Shown here: positions 52,635-60,447 of the stretch, piece by piece
Layout: every line of letters begins with the position of its first letter
How positions within the stretch are numbered: position 1 is the stretch's first letter
Source of the DNA: DASUPK01 sp963804595
GTDB lineage: Bacteria > Actinomycetota > Thermoleophilia > Solirubrobacterales > 70-9
Direction: 5' to 3'
Assembly (NCBI GenBank): GCA_963804595.1
Contig: CAWDQZ010000009.1
Coordinates: 62,001 to 126,000, forward strand
DNA: 64,000 nt
Made by a program: the position numbers and the translations under genes
The notes under the pieces: model-generated
Databases searched by the model: none
What the model was told of the DNA's origin: nothing
The model's input: the letters and a program-made list of their open reading frames with translations, nothing else

Positions 52635-52640
52635 TACTCT
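52635..52640 (+). promoter_or_regulatory. Candidate -10 box TACTCT
   Basis: TACTCT ends 10 nt before the ATG at 52651 (GT2). The two divergent -10 boxes are only 18 nt apart. Confidence 0.45.
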
Positions 52641-52650
52641 CCCCCGCCGG

Positions 52651-53457
52651 ATGACGATGCTCTCTGTGATCACCCCCACGCGGAACATGGCGAGCTACCT
52701 GCCGGAGACACTCGACAGCGTCGCGGCACTGAGGACTCCGCACGAGCACGTCGTCGTCGACGGTGCATCCGACGACGGCACCGTCGAGCTGCTCGAGGGA
52801 CGGGATGACCCCCACCTGAGGTGGATCTCCGAACCGGACAGCGGCCAGACGGAGGCGGTCAACAAGGGACTGCGCCTCGCCAAGGGCGACCTGCTCGCCT
52901 GGGTGAACGCCGACGACGCCTACATCCCTGGCGCGGTCGATAGAGCGCTCGACCATCTGGAGCGGCATCCGGCGGTGAGCGCGATCTTCGGCGCCGTCAA
53001 CTACATCGACGAGCACGGCGAGGTCTTCCGGACCCTGGTCCCTCCGAGGTTCAGCTGGCGGAAGTATCTCTACTTCGGAGCCTTCGTCACCACGCCCACG
53101 ATCATCTGGCGGCGCGAGCTGCTCGAGCAGGCCCCGTCACTGAACCCGCGCTACAAGGACGCGGCCGATTACGACTACTACCTGCGGCTGCTCCGCGGGG
53201 TGCGTGTCGATCGCATCGACGAGCCATACCTGAACTTCCGCTACCACCCGACCAGCAAGACGACCACCGACGTCTGGGTGCAGCTCAACGAGGCTCGCGA
53301 GATCCGGCTGGGTTGGGCGCGGAACCCGCTACAGCGGGGAATCATGCGCTCCTGGGAGGGGCTGCGCCGAGCGATCCTCCCCAGGATCTCCTCCTGGCCC
53401 CATCCCGAGCCGCGCGGTGTCGTCAAGCTGCTCCGCCGGATCGGCGCCCGTGGCTAG
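52651..53457 (+). CDS. Glycosyltransferase family 2
   Basis: 268 residues. MLSVITPTRNMASYLPETLD, EHVVVDGASDDGTVELLEGR, WISEPDSGQTEAVNKGLRLA, AWVNADDAYIPGAVDRALDH (DxD loop), FGAVNYIDEHGEVFR, FVTTPTIIWRRELLEQ, YKDAADYDYYLRLL and YLNFRYHPTSKTTTDVWVQ. The GT2 order is complete, with the WxSExDxGQxxAxNKG segment shared with the GT2 paralogs at 31076 and 42170. Its 3' end overlaps the following methyltransferase start by 8 nt, so they form an operon. Confidence 0.88.
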   Translation: MTMLSVITPTRNMASYLPETLDSVAALRTPHEHVVVDGASDDGTVELLEGRDDPHLRWISEPDSGQTEAVNKGLRLAKGDLLAWVNADDAYIPGAVDRALDHLERHPAVSAIFGAVNYIDEHGEVFRTLVPPRFSWRKYLYFGAFVTTPTIIWRRELLEQAPSLNPRYKDAADYDYYLRLLRGVRVDRIDEPYLNFRYHPTSKTTTDVWVQLNEAREIRLGWARNPLQRGIMRSWEGLRRAILPRISSWPHPEPRGVVKLLRRIGARG

Positions 53458-54283
53458 CTCCGCCGCGGCGAGGACCGAGGGGGGTCCCGTCTTCGAACGC
53501 CCCACGCCGCGGCTCCGCGTCGCGGCCTGGCTGGCGAGGGCGATCGAATGGGTGCTGCGCCACCACCGGCTCGCACGGGTCTTCTATGCCGCGGCGGACG
53601 CCAACGCGCGGCTCAGCGCCGGGGTCCTGCGCGGCCGGGGACGGGAATGCCCGTGCTGCGGTGGCCAATTCCGCCGCATGTCCCGCCGGCGGCTCTCGGG
53701 CTGGGGCGCAATCTGTCCCCGCTGCCGCTCACATCCGCGCCACCGCGCGATCGCCCTGCTGATCTGGCGCGGCGACCTGCCCGGCCACCGCCTCCTCCAC
53801 TTCGCGCCGGAGCCGCTCTTCGACCCGGTCTTCGCGCGGCTGCCGGGAGTCGAGCGGGTCACGGCTGACCTCCACGCTCCCGCCGACCTCCGACTCGACA
53901 TCTCCGACATGGACCTCCCGGACTCGTCCTTCGACCTCGTGCTCTGCAGCCACGTCCTCGAGCACGTCCCCGACGATCGAGCCGCCATGCACGAGCTGCG
54001 ACGGGTGCTGGCGGACGGAGGGCTGGCGCTGGTCCAGGTTCCCTACCGGCCTGAGGTCACGACCTACGAGGACCCCTCGATCACCTCGCCGCTCGGGCGA
54101 ATGGTCGCCTTCGGCCAGCAGGACCATGTTCGGATCTACGGCAACGACCTGCCGGACCGGCTCCGGGAGGCCGGCTTCGAGGTGGGAGATCGGACGGCCG
54201 CGGAGCTCTTCGACCCCGAGACGATGCAGCGCGCCGAGCTCGATCCGGAGGAGCACCTCTTCCTCTGCCGCGCCGCGGCCTAG
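53450..54283 (+). CDS. Class I SAM methyltransferase with zinc-finger-like Cys motifs
   Basis: 277 residues from GTG 53450 (8-nt overlap with the GT2). After a basic N-terminus come two CxxC pairs (RECPCCGGQFRRM and GAICPRCRSHPRHRAI), a zinc-ribbon-like arrangement. SAM-binding part: RLLHFAPEPLFDPVFARLPG, VERVTADLHAPADLRLDISD, SFDLVLCSHVLEHVPDDRAA, ELRRVLADGGLALVQVPYRP, DHVRIYGNDLPDRLREAGFE. This Cys-containing type is common in LPS/EPS gene clusters. It converges with the GT2 gene at 54280 with a 4-nt overlap. Confidence 0.82.
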   Translation: MASSAAARTEGGPVFERPTPRLRVAAWLARAIEWVLRHHRLARVFYAAADANARLSAGVLRGRGRECPCCGGQFRRMSRRRLSGWGAICPRCRSHPRHRAIALLIWRGDLPGHRLLHFAPEPLFDPVFARLPGVERVTADLHAPADLRLDISDMDLPDSSFDLVLCSHVLEHVPDDRAAMHELRRVLADGGLALVQVPYRPEVTTYEDPSITSPLGRMVAFGQQDHVRIYGNDLPDRLREAGFEVGDRTAAELFDPETMQRAELDPEEHLFLCRAAA

Positions 54284-55116
54284 CGGATCGCGGGCCGATC
54301 TCGGCGGAAGAGCACCCTCGAGTAGAGCGCCTTCTCGATCGGGGCCGGGATCGGCCGCCAGGCGAAGTATGTCCGGTAGGCGAGGCGGTGGAGCGGCCCC
54401 AGGTCGGTCTGCCGCGCGAACTCCCTGCGGCGTGCGAAGAGGGCGGCGTGCTTGGCGCGAATCTGGCGGTAGACGTGACGGTAGCGGCGGCGGTGCTCCT
54501 CGTTGCCGGAACGCTCGTGCTTGCGGTACTCGTGGGTGACGCGATCGATCTGCAGCCCGCGCCAGCCCTTCTCGAGCGCGCTCAGCGAGAAATCCCAGTC
54601 CTCGTAGCCGTCGATCGTGGGATCGAAGCCGCCCGCGTCCTCCCAGCACCGGCGCCGGACGAGGCCCAGCTGCGCCCCGGCAATCGAGCGGTGCAGAAGG
54701 ATGTAGGGGTCGAAGTCGGGGAAGCGCAGGACGCCCGACCAGGTGCCCATCAGCTTCATCAGCCCGTAGCAGTACCCGACGTCCGCGTTCGCCTCGAGCG
54801 GCGGCCGCAGGACGTCGAGCGCGTCCGTGGTGAGCCGGTCGTCCGCATCGACCATCAGGAGCAGCTCCGAGTCCGAGTTCTCGAACCCGGCGTTTCGAGC
54901 GGCCGCCACGCCCGCGTTCCGCTGCCTGATCACCTCGACCTCCCCGGGGACCTCGTCGAGCGCACGCAGGGTCTCCTCGTCGGTCGAGCCGTCGTCCACG
55001 ACGATCACCTGAGGCGGCCCGCCGTCCTGGCCGAGCGCGCGCTCGACCGATTCGAGCAGGAAGCGCCCGTGGTTGAAGCAGGGGATCACCACGGTGATGT
55101 CAGCGTGTCGGGCCAT
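54280..55116 (-). CDS. Glycosyltransferase family 2
   Basis: 278 residues. ITVVIPCFNHGRFLLESVER, QVIVVDDGSTDEETLRALDE, QRNAGVAAARNAGFENSDSE, LLLMVDADDRLTTDALDVLR (DADD metal site), GYCYGLMKLMGTW, GGFDPTIDGYEDWDFSLSAL, then an Arg-rich C-terminus with RRRYRHVYRQIRAKHAALFA. It shares architecture with the GT2 at 1796-2668, including the basic tail. It is a monocistronic unit with TACCCT 11 nt before the ATG, divergent from the thioesterase gene. Confidence 0.88.
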   Translation of the reverse strand: MARHADITVVIPCFNHGRFLLESVERALGQDGGPPQVIVVDDGSTDEETLRALDEVPGEVEVIRQRNAGVAAARNAGFENSDSELLLMVDADDRLTTDALDVLRPPLEANADVGYCYGLMKLMGTWSGVLRFPDFDPYILLHRSIAGAQLGLVRRRCWEDAGGFDPTIDGYEDWDFSLSALEKGWRGLQIDRVTHEYRKHERSGNEEHRRRYRHVYRQIRAKHAALFARRREFARQTDLGPLHRLAYRTYFAWRPIPAPIEKALYSRVLFRRDRPAIR

Positions 55117-55127
55117 GGCTCGGGCGC

Positions 55128-55133
55128 AGGGTA
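55128..55133 (-). promoter_or_regulatory. Candidate -10 box TACCCT
   Basis: On the minus strand TACCCT stands 11 nt before the ATG at 55116. It faces TAGGAT of the plus-strand thioesterase gene 14 nt away. Confidence 0.4.
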
Positions 55134-55141
55134 GTGCGCAC

Positions 55142-55147
55142 TAGGAT
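55142..55147 (+). promoter_or_regulatory. Candidate -10 box TAGGAT
   Basis: TAGGAT ends 8 nt before the ATG at 55156 of the acyl-CoA thioesterase gene. Confidence 0.45.
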
Positions 55148-55155
55148 CGCGTCCG

Positions 55156-55674
55156 ATGACGGAGGACCACGAGCCGCGCCCGGTTTCCCGCTCGAGCTCG
55201 GAGCTGATCCGCTGGATGAGCATCCAGGACGCCAACTCGGCAGGTTTCGTCCACGGCGGCGTGGTGATGCGGATGTGCGATGAGGTGGCCGGGATCGCGG
55301 CGATCCGCCACAGCGGCAACCGCGTGGTGACGGCCGGGATGGACCGGATGACCTTCACGGAGCCGGTGCACGTCGGTGAGCTGCTGCGCTGCCGCGCGTG
55401 CGTCAACGCCGTCTGGAGGACGTCAATGGAGGTCGGCGTCAGGGTCGAGGCCGAGAACGCCGTCACCGCCGAGGTTCGGCACACCAGCACCGCCTACATG
55501 ACCATGGTCGCGGTGGACGCGAACGGCGAGCCGATCGGAGTGCCGCCTCTCATTCCCGAGACGCCCGACGAGGAGCGCCGCCAGCGCGAGGCCGAGACGC
55601 GCCGGCGCAACCGCCTGCGGGAGAGGGAGGAGATCCTCGAGGGGCGGAAGGCGGCGGAGCGCGCGAGAGGCTGA
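55156..55674 (+). CDS. Acyl-CoA thioesterase (hotdog fold, YciA/BACH type)
   Basis: A 172-residue enzyme hydrolysing acyl-CoA to free acid and CoA. The hotdog domain is complete: RWMSIQDANSAGFVHGGVVM with the catalytic-type N/D-x-GxxHGG region (here 'DANSAGFVHGG'), RMCDEVAGIAAIRHSGN, VTAGMDRMTFTEPVHVGELL, VWRTSMEVGVRVEAENAVTA and HTSTAYMTMVAVDANGEP. The last ~35 residues are a charged helix (DEERRQREAETRRRNRLRER) common in this subfamily. A housekeeping gene sitting inside the glycan locus. The 'VHGG' core and length support the assignment. Confidence 0.85.
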   Translation: MTEDHEPRPVSRSSSELIRWMSIQDANSAGFVHGGVVMRMCDEVAGIAAIRHSGNRVVTAGMDRMTFTEPVHVGELLRCRACVNAVWRTSMEVGVRVEAENAVTAEVRHTSTAYMTMVAVDANGEPIGVPPLIPETPDEERRQREAETRRRNRLREREEILEGRKAAERARG

Positions 55675-55699
55675 TCTCGCCGGGTCTGTCCTCCGCTCC

Positions 55700-55705
55700 T
55701 ATCCT
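55700..55705 (+). promoter_or_regulatory. Candidate -10 box TATCCT
   Basis: TATCCT lies 11 nt before the ATG at 55717 of the polyprenyl-phosphate GT2 gene. Confidence 0.4.
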
Positions 55706-55716
55706 TGCCGGACTCA

Positions 55717-56925
55717 ATGGCGGTCACCACCGAGAGGCGAGCCGAGGAACCCCCGCCTGCGAACGCCGATCGCGTCCGCACGAGCGTCGTGCTGCCCGCC
55801 TACAACGAGGGCGCGGCTCTGCCGCACGTGCTCGATGAGCTCGGCGAGTACCTCGACTCGAGCTACGAGGTCCTGGTCGTGGACGACGGCTCGACCGACG
55901 ACACCGCCGAGGTCGCCGAGCGTTACCCGGTTCGTCTGATCCGCCACGCCTCCAACCGGGGCAAGGGGGTCGCGATCCGCACCGGCATATCCGAGGCTCA
56001 GGGCCAGAACGTGGTGATCATGGACGCGGACGCCACCTACCCGGTGCCGGCGATCAAGGAGATGGTGGAGCTGCTCGACGACCACGACCTCGTCAGGGGC
56101 GTGCGGGAGTCCGAGCCGCAGAGCATGCCCTTCGTCAACCGGGTCGGCAACTGGCTGTTCAACAAGCTGCTCGCGATCAGCCACGGACTCGAGGGAGCGG
56201 ATCAGCTCACGGGGCTCTACGCCATCCGCCGCTCCGAGGCCGTGAAGCTCGGCACCGAGGCCCGCGGCTTCGACATCGAGACCGAGATCGGAATCAAGGC
56301 GAAGGCCCGCGGACTGCGCGAGGCGGAGATCCCGATCTCATACCTGCCGCGCGTCGGCGAGAAGAAGCTCAGCCCGTGGAAGGACGGCGTCCGCATTCTC
56401 GGCCGCGTGATCGTGCTGCTGCTGATCTACAACCCGACGCTGACGTTCATCGTGCCGGGCCTCGTCCTGATGGCGATCTCCGTCACCGGCGCGGTGCTGC
56501 TCTCGAACGGGCCCGTCCACACCTCCTATCTCGGGCTCAACATCCACAGCTTCATCGTCGCCGCGCTCGGAGTCCTGGCCGCCTTCCAGCTCGTGATCTT
56601 CGGAGTCGCCGCCGCCCTCTACGGGGTCGAGGCGGGCAAGCAGGTGCCGCGCTGGCTGCGCCGGGTGATCTCGGTCCGCTTCCGGCTGGCGGTCGGCCTG
56701 GTCGGACTCGTGCTGCTGCTCGGCTCGGTCGCCAAGCTGATCCAGCTGACGATCCAGTGGGCGGGCAACAACGTCTTCACCGACACCCGCGGCCTCGTGC
56801 TCACGACCAGCTTCCTGGTGCTCGGCCTGCAGGTGATCTCGGCGGTTCTCTTCATCTCCATCTTCAGCGGCCGGCTGAGCCGGACGCTCGAGGAGGAAGC
56901 CGCCACCGGGGGCGGCACGAGCTGA
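55717..56925 (+). CDS. Polyprenyl-phosphate glycosyltransferase (GT2, DPM1/GtrB-like) with four C-terminal membrane helices
   Basis: 402 residues from ATG 55717. Catalytic GT-A domain: TSVVLPAYNEGAALPHVLDE, EVLVVDDGSTDDTAEVAERY, HASNRGKGVAIRTGISEAQG, VVIMDADATYPVPAIKEMVE (DAD), RVGNWLFNKLLAISHGLEGA, DQLTGLYAIRRSEAVKLG, RGFDIETEIGIKAKARGLRE. The C-terminus has two pairs of hydrophobic helices (LLLIYNPTLTFIVPGLVLMA, FIVAALGVLAAFQLVIFGVA, AVGLVGLVLLLGS, FLVLGLQVISAVLFISIFSG). This is the standard layout of membrane-bound undecaprenyl-phosphate glucosyl/mannosyl transferases. The downstream GT2 starts on its stop codon. Confidence 0.88.
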   Translation: MAVTTERRAEEPPPANADRVRTSVVLPAYNEGAALPHVLDELGEYLDSSYEVLVVDDGSTDDTAEVAERYPVRLIRHASNRGKGVAIRTGISEAQGQNVVIMDADATYPVPAIKEMVELLDDHDLVRGVRESEPQSMPFVNRVGNWLFNKLLAISHGLEGADQLTGLYAIRRSEAVKLGTEARGFDIETEIGIKAKARGLREAEIPISYLPRVGEKKLSPWKDGVRILGRVIVLLLIYNPTLTFIVPGLVLMAISVTGAVLLSNGPVHTSYLGLNIHSFIVAALGVLAAFQLVIFGVAAALYGVEAGKQVPRWLRRVISVRFRLAVGLVGLVLLLGSVAKLIQLTIQWAGNNVFTDTRGLVLTTSFLVLGLQVISAVLFISIFSGRLSRTLEEEAATGGGTS

Positions 56926-57944
56926 CACCGCTGGTCTCGGTCGTAGTCGTCAACTACAACGGCGCCGACGCGCTTGGCCGCTGCCTGGAGGCCCTGGTCG
57001 ACGACACGGGCGAGATGCCGACCGAGGTGCTGGTTGTGGACAACGCCTCCTCCGACGGCAGCGACCGGATCGCGGAGGCGACGGCCGAGAGGGACGACTC
57101 GGTCAGGCTGCTCCGTTCCCCCACGAACCGGGGCTACGCGGGCGCGGTCAACGTCGCGCTGGCCGAGGCACGCGGCGCCTACGTCGCGGTGCTCAACATG
57201 GACGTGATCGTCAGTCCAGGCTGGCTCGATCCCCTGATCGCCTTCCTAGAGGCGACGCCGGACGCCGGCGCGGTCTGCCCGCTGATCGTGCTCGAGTCGG
57301 ATCCGGGCCGAATCAACGCGGCGGGGCAGAACGTCCACGTCACCGGCCTCGGCTTCAACCGGTGGCTGGAGGAGCCGAGGGAGCTGGCCGGCGTCGCTCC
57401 GTTCCTGGTCAGCGGGTTGCACGGTGCCGCCTTCCTGATCCGCCGCGATCTGTTCGAGTCGATCGGGGGGTGGTTCGAGAGAGGCTTCCTCTACCACGAG
57501 GACGTGGAGCTCTCCTGGCTGCTCCAGCTGGCCGGCCGCGAGATCTACTGCGTTCCTGCCTCGACGGTCAGCCACGACTACCACCTGACGATGTTCCCCC
57601 ACAAGCTGTTCCTCCTGGAGCGCAACCGCTGGTCGATGCTGCTCGCCGACACCCGCCTCCCGACTCGCCTCGCGCTCGCGCCCCTCCTCCTGCTCACCGA
57701 GCTGATGATCTGGGGCTATTGCCTGCTGCGGGGTCCCTCCTTCCTGCGCGCCAAGCTCGACAGCTACCGCTGGATCTCGGGCAACCGCGAGCGGATCGGT
57801 CAGCGCGGGCAGTTCATCGAGTCCCTGCGCCGCCGGTCCGACTGGGGAGTCGTGCGCCGGCTGCACTGGGGCTATCCGGTCGCCCAGTTCGTGACGCTCG
57901 GACGGGAGCGCGGCGAGTCCGAGCGCAATCGGATCGTCTCCTAG
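56922..57944 (+). CDS. Glycosyltransferase family 2, probable CTG start
   Basis: 340 residues. No ATG, GTG or TTG lies in frame close to the domain start. CTG 56922 overlaps the upstream TGA as CTGA, mimicking the common ATGA/GTGA overlaps of this genome, so a CTG start is proposed. VSVVVVNYNGADALGRCLEA, EVLVVDNASSDGSDRIAEAT, PTNRGYAGAVNVALAEARGA, YVAVLNMDVIVSPGWLDPLI, AVCPLIVLESDPGRINAAGQ, GAAFLIRRDLFESIGGWFER and YHEDVELSWLLQLAGREIYC. This is the rhamnosyl/N-acetylglucosaminyl-type GT2 with the 'HEDVELSWR'-like motif. A hydrophobic C-terminal segment near LALAPLLLLTELMIWGYCLL anchors it to the membrane. Confidence 0.82.
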   Translation: MTPLVSVVVVNYNGADALGRCLEALVDDTGEMPTEVLVVDNASSDGSDRIAEATAERDDSVRLLRSPTNRGYAGAVNVALAEARGAYVAVLNMDVIVSPGWLDPLIAFLEATPDAGAVCPLIVLESDPGRINAAGQNVHVTGLGFNRWLEEPRELAGVAPFLVSGLHGAAFLIRRDLFESIGGWFERGFLYHEDVELSWLLQLAGREIYCVPASTVSHDYHLTMFPHKLFLLERNRWSMLLADTRLPTRLALAPLLLLTELMIWGYCLLRGPSFLRAKLDSYRWISGNRERIGQRGQFIESLRRRSDWGVVRRLHWGYPVAQFVTLGRERGESERNRIVS

Positions 57945-57973
57945 GGCTTAGTCCGGCTTACGGGCCGACTCCA

Positions 57974-57979
57974 TATCCT
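57974..57979 (+). promoter_or_regulatory. Candidate -10 box TATCCT
   Basis: TATCCT, 14 nt before the TTG at 57994, so a leader of about 7 nt is likely. It has the same hexamer as at 55700. Confidence 0.35.
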
Positions 57980-57993
57980 CCCCCGCCACCTAC

Positions 57994-60396
57994 TTGGCCA
58001 CCTTCTCCGGAACCTACCTCTCTGCAGGGATAATCCTGCTCGCCTCGCTTCTGGTCGGTCGCGCGCTGCTCCTGGCGCTGGGCCGTCACCGGGCGACCTT
58101 CCTCGAGGGCCCGATTGGGCTCGCGGTCCTGATCCTGATCTGCACCGTAGCGATCCGCCTGCCCGGCGATGCCGCCAGCTCGCTCGTCTGCTGCGCGATC
58201 GTCGTCGTCACGTCGATCGTGTTCCTGGTCGTCCGTCGCGAGGCGATCCTCGGCCTGTCGGTCGGCCTCGCGCTGCCGGTGGCCCTGATCGCGGGGCTCC
58301 TCGTCTCGCTGCCGTTCATCGCCAGCGGTCACCTCGGGATACCGGGGGTCGGCCTCAACAACGACTTGGCGATGCACCTGGTCGACACCGACTATCTGCT
58401 CGACCCGCACGGTCCGCAGCCGCAGAGCATCGTCAACGGTTATCCGGTGGGGCCCCACAGCCTGGTGGCGACGGTCGCCAACCTGCTCGGCACCGAGCCC
58501 CTGAACGCCTGGCTCGGGCTGCTCCTCGCCGCTCCCGTGCTCACGGCGATCACATCGCTGGGCGTGCTCAAAGAGCTTCCGGGCTGGAGGCACATCGTGG
58601 GAGCCACATTGGTGGGTCTCGCCTACCTGAGCGCGTCGGTGCTCGGCATCGCAGGCTTCAAGGAGCTGATCGCCGCCATGTTCCTGGTCGCCTTCGCGAT
58701 CGGCCTGCGCGAGATCGAACGGGAGCCGGACGGCCGCGTCGCGACCGTCATCGGGCTGGCGCTGATCACGGCCGCGATGGTCCCCGTCTACAGCCTGCCC
58801 GGCGTCGGCTGGATTGCGATCACCGCGGGTCTCTGGCTCGTTGCGCACCTGGTCCGCATCCGCGCGGAGAGCGGTCCGTGGGGCGTCCGGCAGGCGATCC
58901 GGGCTTCGCGGCCGATCGTGATCCCCGCGGCGGTCGTGTTGGTCGTCGTCGGGCTGATCGAGCTCCCGAAGGTCCTGGACTTCTTTCAATCGGGCTCGAT
59001 CGGCAACGTGGCGGACACCAACTCGAAGCTCCGCTTCGTCGTCTCGCCACTCGAGACCCTCGGGATCTGGCCGAGCGGAAACTGGCTGCTCGGCACCCAC
59101 GACTTCTCCCATGACTGGATCTACTGGCTGTTCGGCCTGGTCGGGTTCGCCGGGCTGATCGTCGGCTTCGCCTGGTGGCTGCGTCGCCGCGACTACGCGG
59201 TGGCTGCGGCGGTCGTCGCCGGGTTCGTCATCTACGTGCTGACGAAGTTCATCGAAAACGGGGGCCTCTACATTCTCGCCAAGGCGGTCATCGTGCCGGC
59301 ATCGGTGGTGATGCTCCTCGTGGTCACGGCGCTCCTGGCGCCGGGCGGGGCCCCGGCGAAGCGCGCATTCGCAGTCGCCTTCCTGGCGCTGGCTGCATAT
59401 TCATCGTTCCTCGCGCTGCGGGACACGATCGTCGCGCCCACCGGCCGCCTGGAGCAGCTGGCCGGCTTCCGTGGGCAGGTGGCCGGGCAGAAGGTGCTTG
59501 CGCTGACGAGCGACCGGTTCACCGACTATGCCCTCCGTACCGCGACCGTCTACAGCCCCGCCTACAACTCGGAGATCAGGGTCCCCTCCACCGGGGCAAA
59601 GACGCAGCGCCTGCCCGTCGACTTCGACTCGGTTCCGTTCGACGTCCTCAATCAGTTCCCGTACGCGGTGACCACCAGCGCCGTCTACCAGAGCCAGGCA
59701 CCACCCGGCTGGACGCTGGCCGCCTCGAACTCCTCATACAAGCTCTGGAGGAGAACGGGGTCCACTCCGCCTATCGCGATCCTCGCGGAGGAGGCGAGAC
59801 CCGGGCGGATCTTCCGATGCGACCGCCCGAAGTTCCAGAAGGTCCTCGCCGGAGGCGGCGAGGCCCTGGTCTGGCCGAGGCCGGTGATCGCGAAGAGGCT
59901 CTACTGGAAGGCCGGAACGGCCGGTGGGGTAGTGAGCGAGGGAGGCGTCAGCGCCCGCAAGCAGGCGCCGCTCGACAACAACCTCTCGCCCGGGCAGACG
60001 GCGAGCCAGACGATCAACCTGCCACCCGGCCGGTGGACGCTCTCGATCCAGTACGTCAGCCCGGTGACCGGGATTCAGGTGAGGGCGCCCGGCTTCGACA
60101 CGCACCTGCCGGCCGGAATGGACGCGGCCATCCCCTATCGCCCCGACCAGGGCCCGTATTGGCCGGCGGGGCAGGTGACGAGCAGCGGCGGACCGATCAC
60201 CGTGAGCGTCCAGGCCGACGACGTCAGCCTGCTCCAAAAGGCGCTCGGAGTGGACGCCCCCGCGGTGATCGGCAACCTCACGGCCGTCAACCGCACCGGC
60301 TTCCGCCGGATCCGAACGGCCGCGGCCTGCAAGCTCTACGTCGACCACATCATCGAGAGCGCCGTGCCCGCCCGGGCTGGACAAAAAGGCCCGTGA
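57994..60396 (+). CDS. Large polytopic membrane protein, GT-C-like, with soluble C-terminal domain
   Basis: 800 residues, TTG start. About 12-14 helices in the first ~500 residues (GIILLASLLVGRALLLALGR, VLILICTVAIRL, ALPVALIAGLLVSLPFIA and so on), with an early extracytoplasmic loop GVGLNNDLAMHLVDTDYLLD carrying acidic residues (DxxMH..D) as in GT-C enzymes. The last ~300 residues are soluble and beta-rich (TPPIAILAEEARPGRIFRCD, WTLSIQYVSPVTGIQVRAPG, GPYWPAGQVTSSGGPITVSV). It is the intact paralog of 3521-5894. Likely a lipid-linked-sugar-dependent transferase or polymer ligase on the outer face of the membrane. Assignment to a CAZy family is not possible here. Confidence 0.72.
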   Translation: MATFSGTYLSAGIILLASLLVGRALLLALGRHRATFLEGPIGLAVLILICTVAIRLPGDAASSLVCCAIVVVTSIVFLVVRREAILGLSVGLALPVALIAGLLVSLPFIASGHLGIPGVGLNNDLAMHLVDTDYLLDPHGPQPQSIVNGYPVGPHSLVATVANLLGTEPLNAWLGLLLAAPVLTAITSLGVLKELPGWRHIVGATLVGLAYLSASVLGIAGFKELIAAMFLVAFAIGLREIEREPDGRVATVIGLALITAAMVPVYSLPGVGWIAITAGLWLVAHLVRIRAESGPWGVRQAIRASRPIVIPAAVVLVVVGLIELPKVLDFFQSGSIGNVADTNSKLRFVVSPLETLGIWPSGNWLLGTHDFSHDWIYWLFGLVGFAGLIVGFAWWLRRRDYAVAAAVVAGFVIYVLTKFIENGGLYILAKAVIVPASVVMLLVVTALLAPGGAPAKRAFAVAFLALAAYSSFLALRDTIVAPTGRLEQLAGFRGQVAGQKVLALTSDRFTDYALRTATVYSPAYNSEIRVPSTGAKTQRLPVDFDSVPFDVLNQFPYAVTTSAVYQSQAPPGWTLAASNSSYKLWRRTGSTPPIAILAEEARPGRIFRCDRPKFQKVLAGGGEALVWPRPVIAKRLYWKAGTAGGVVSEGGVSARKQAPLDNNLSPGQTASQTINLPPGRWTLSIQYVSPVTGIQVRAPGFDTHLPAGMDAAIPYRPDQGPYWPAGQVTSSGGPITVSVQADDVSLLQKALGVDAPAVIGNLTAVNRTGFRRIRTAAACKLYVDHIIESAVPARAGQKGP

Positions 60397-60435
60397 GACA
60401 CGCAAGCCGAAATCCAGCGGGAAGTAGCGGCGTCC

Positions 60436-60441
60436 TACACT
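60436..60441 (+). promoter_or_regulatory. Candidate -10 box TACACT
   Basis: TACACT ends 6 nt before the ATG at 60448 of the UDP-sugar dehydrogenase gene, consistent with a leaderless start. Confidence 0.45.
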
Positions 60442-60447
60442 GGGCGC

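Noticed and set aside
57958..59112. 384-codon minus-strand frame opposite the 57994 membrane protein
   Set aside because: Asp/Arg/Gln-rich, low-complexity antisense of a hydrophobic gene; no family text.
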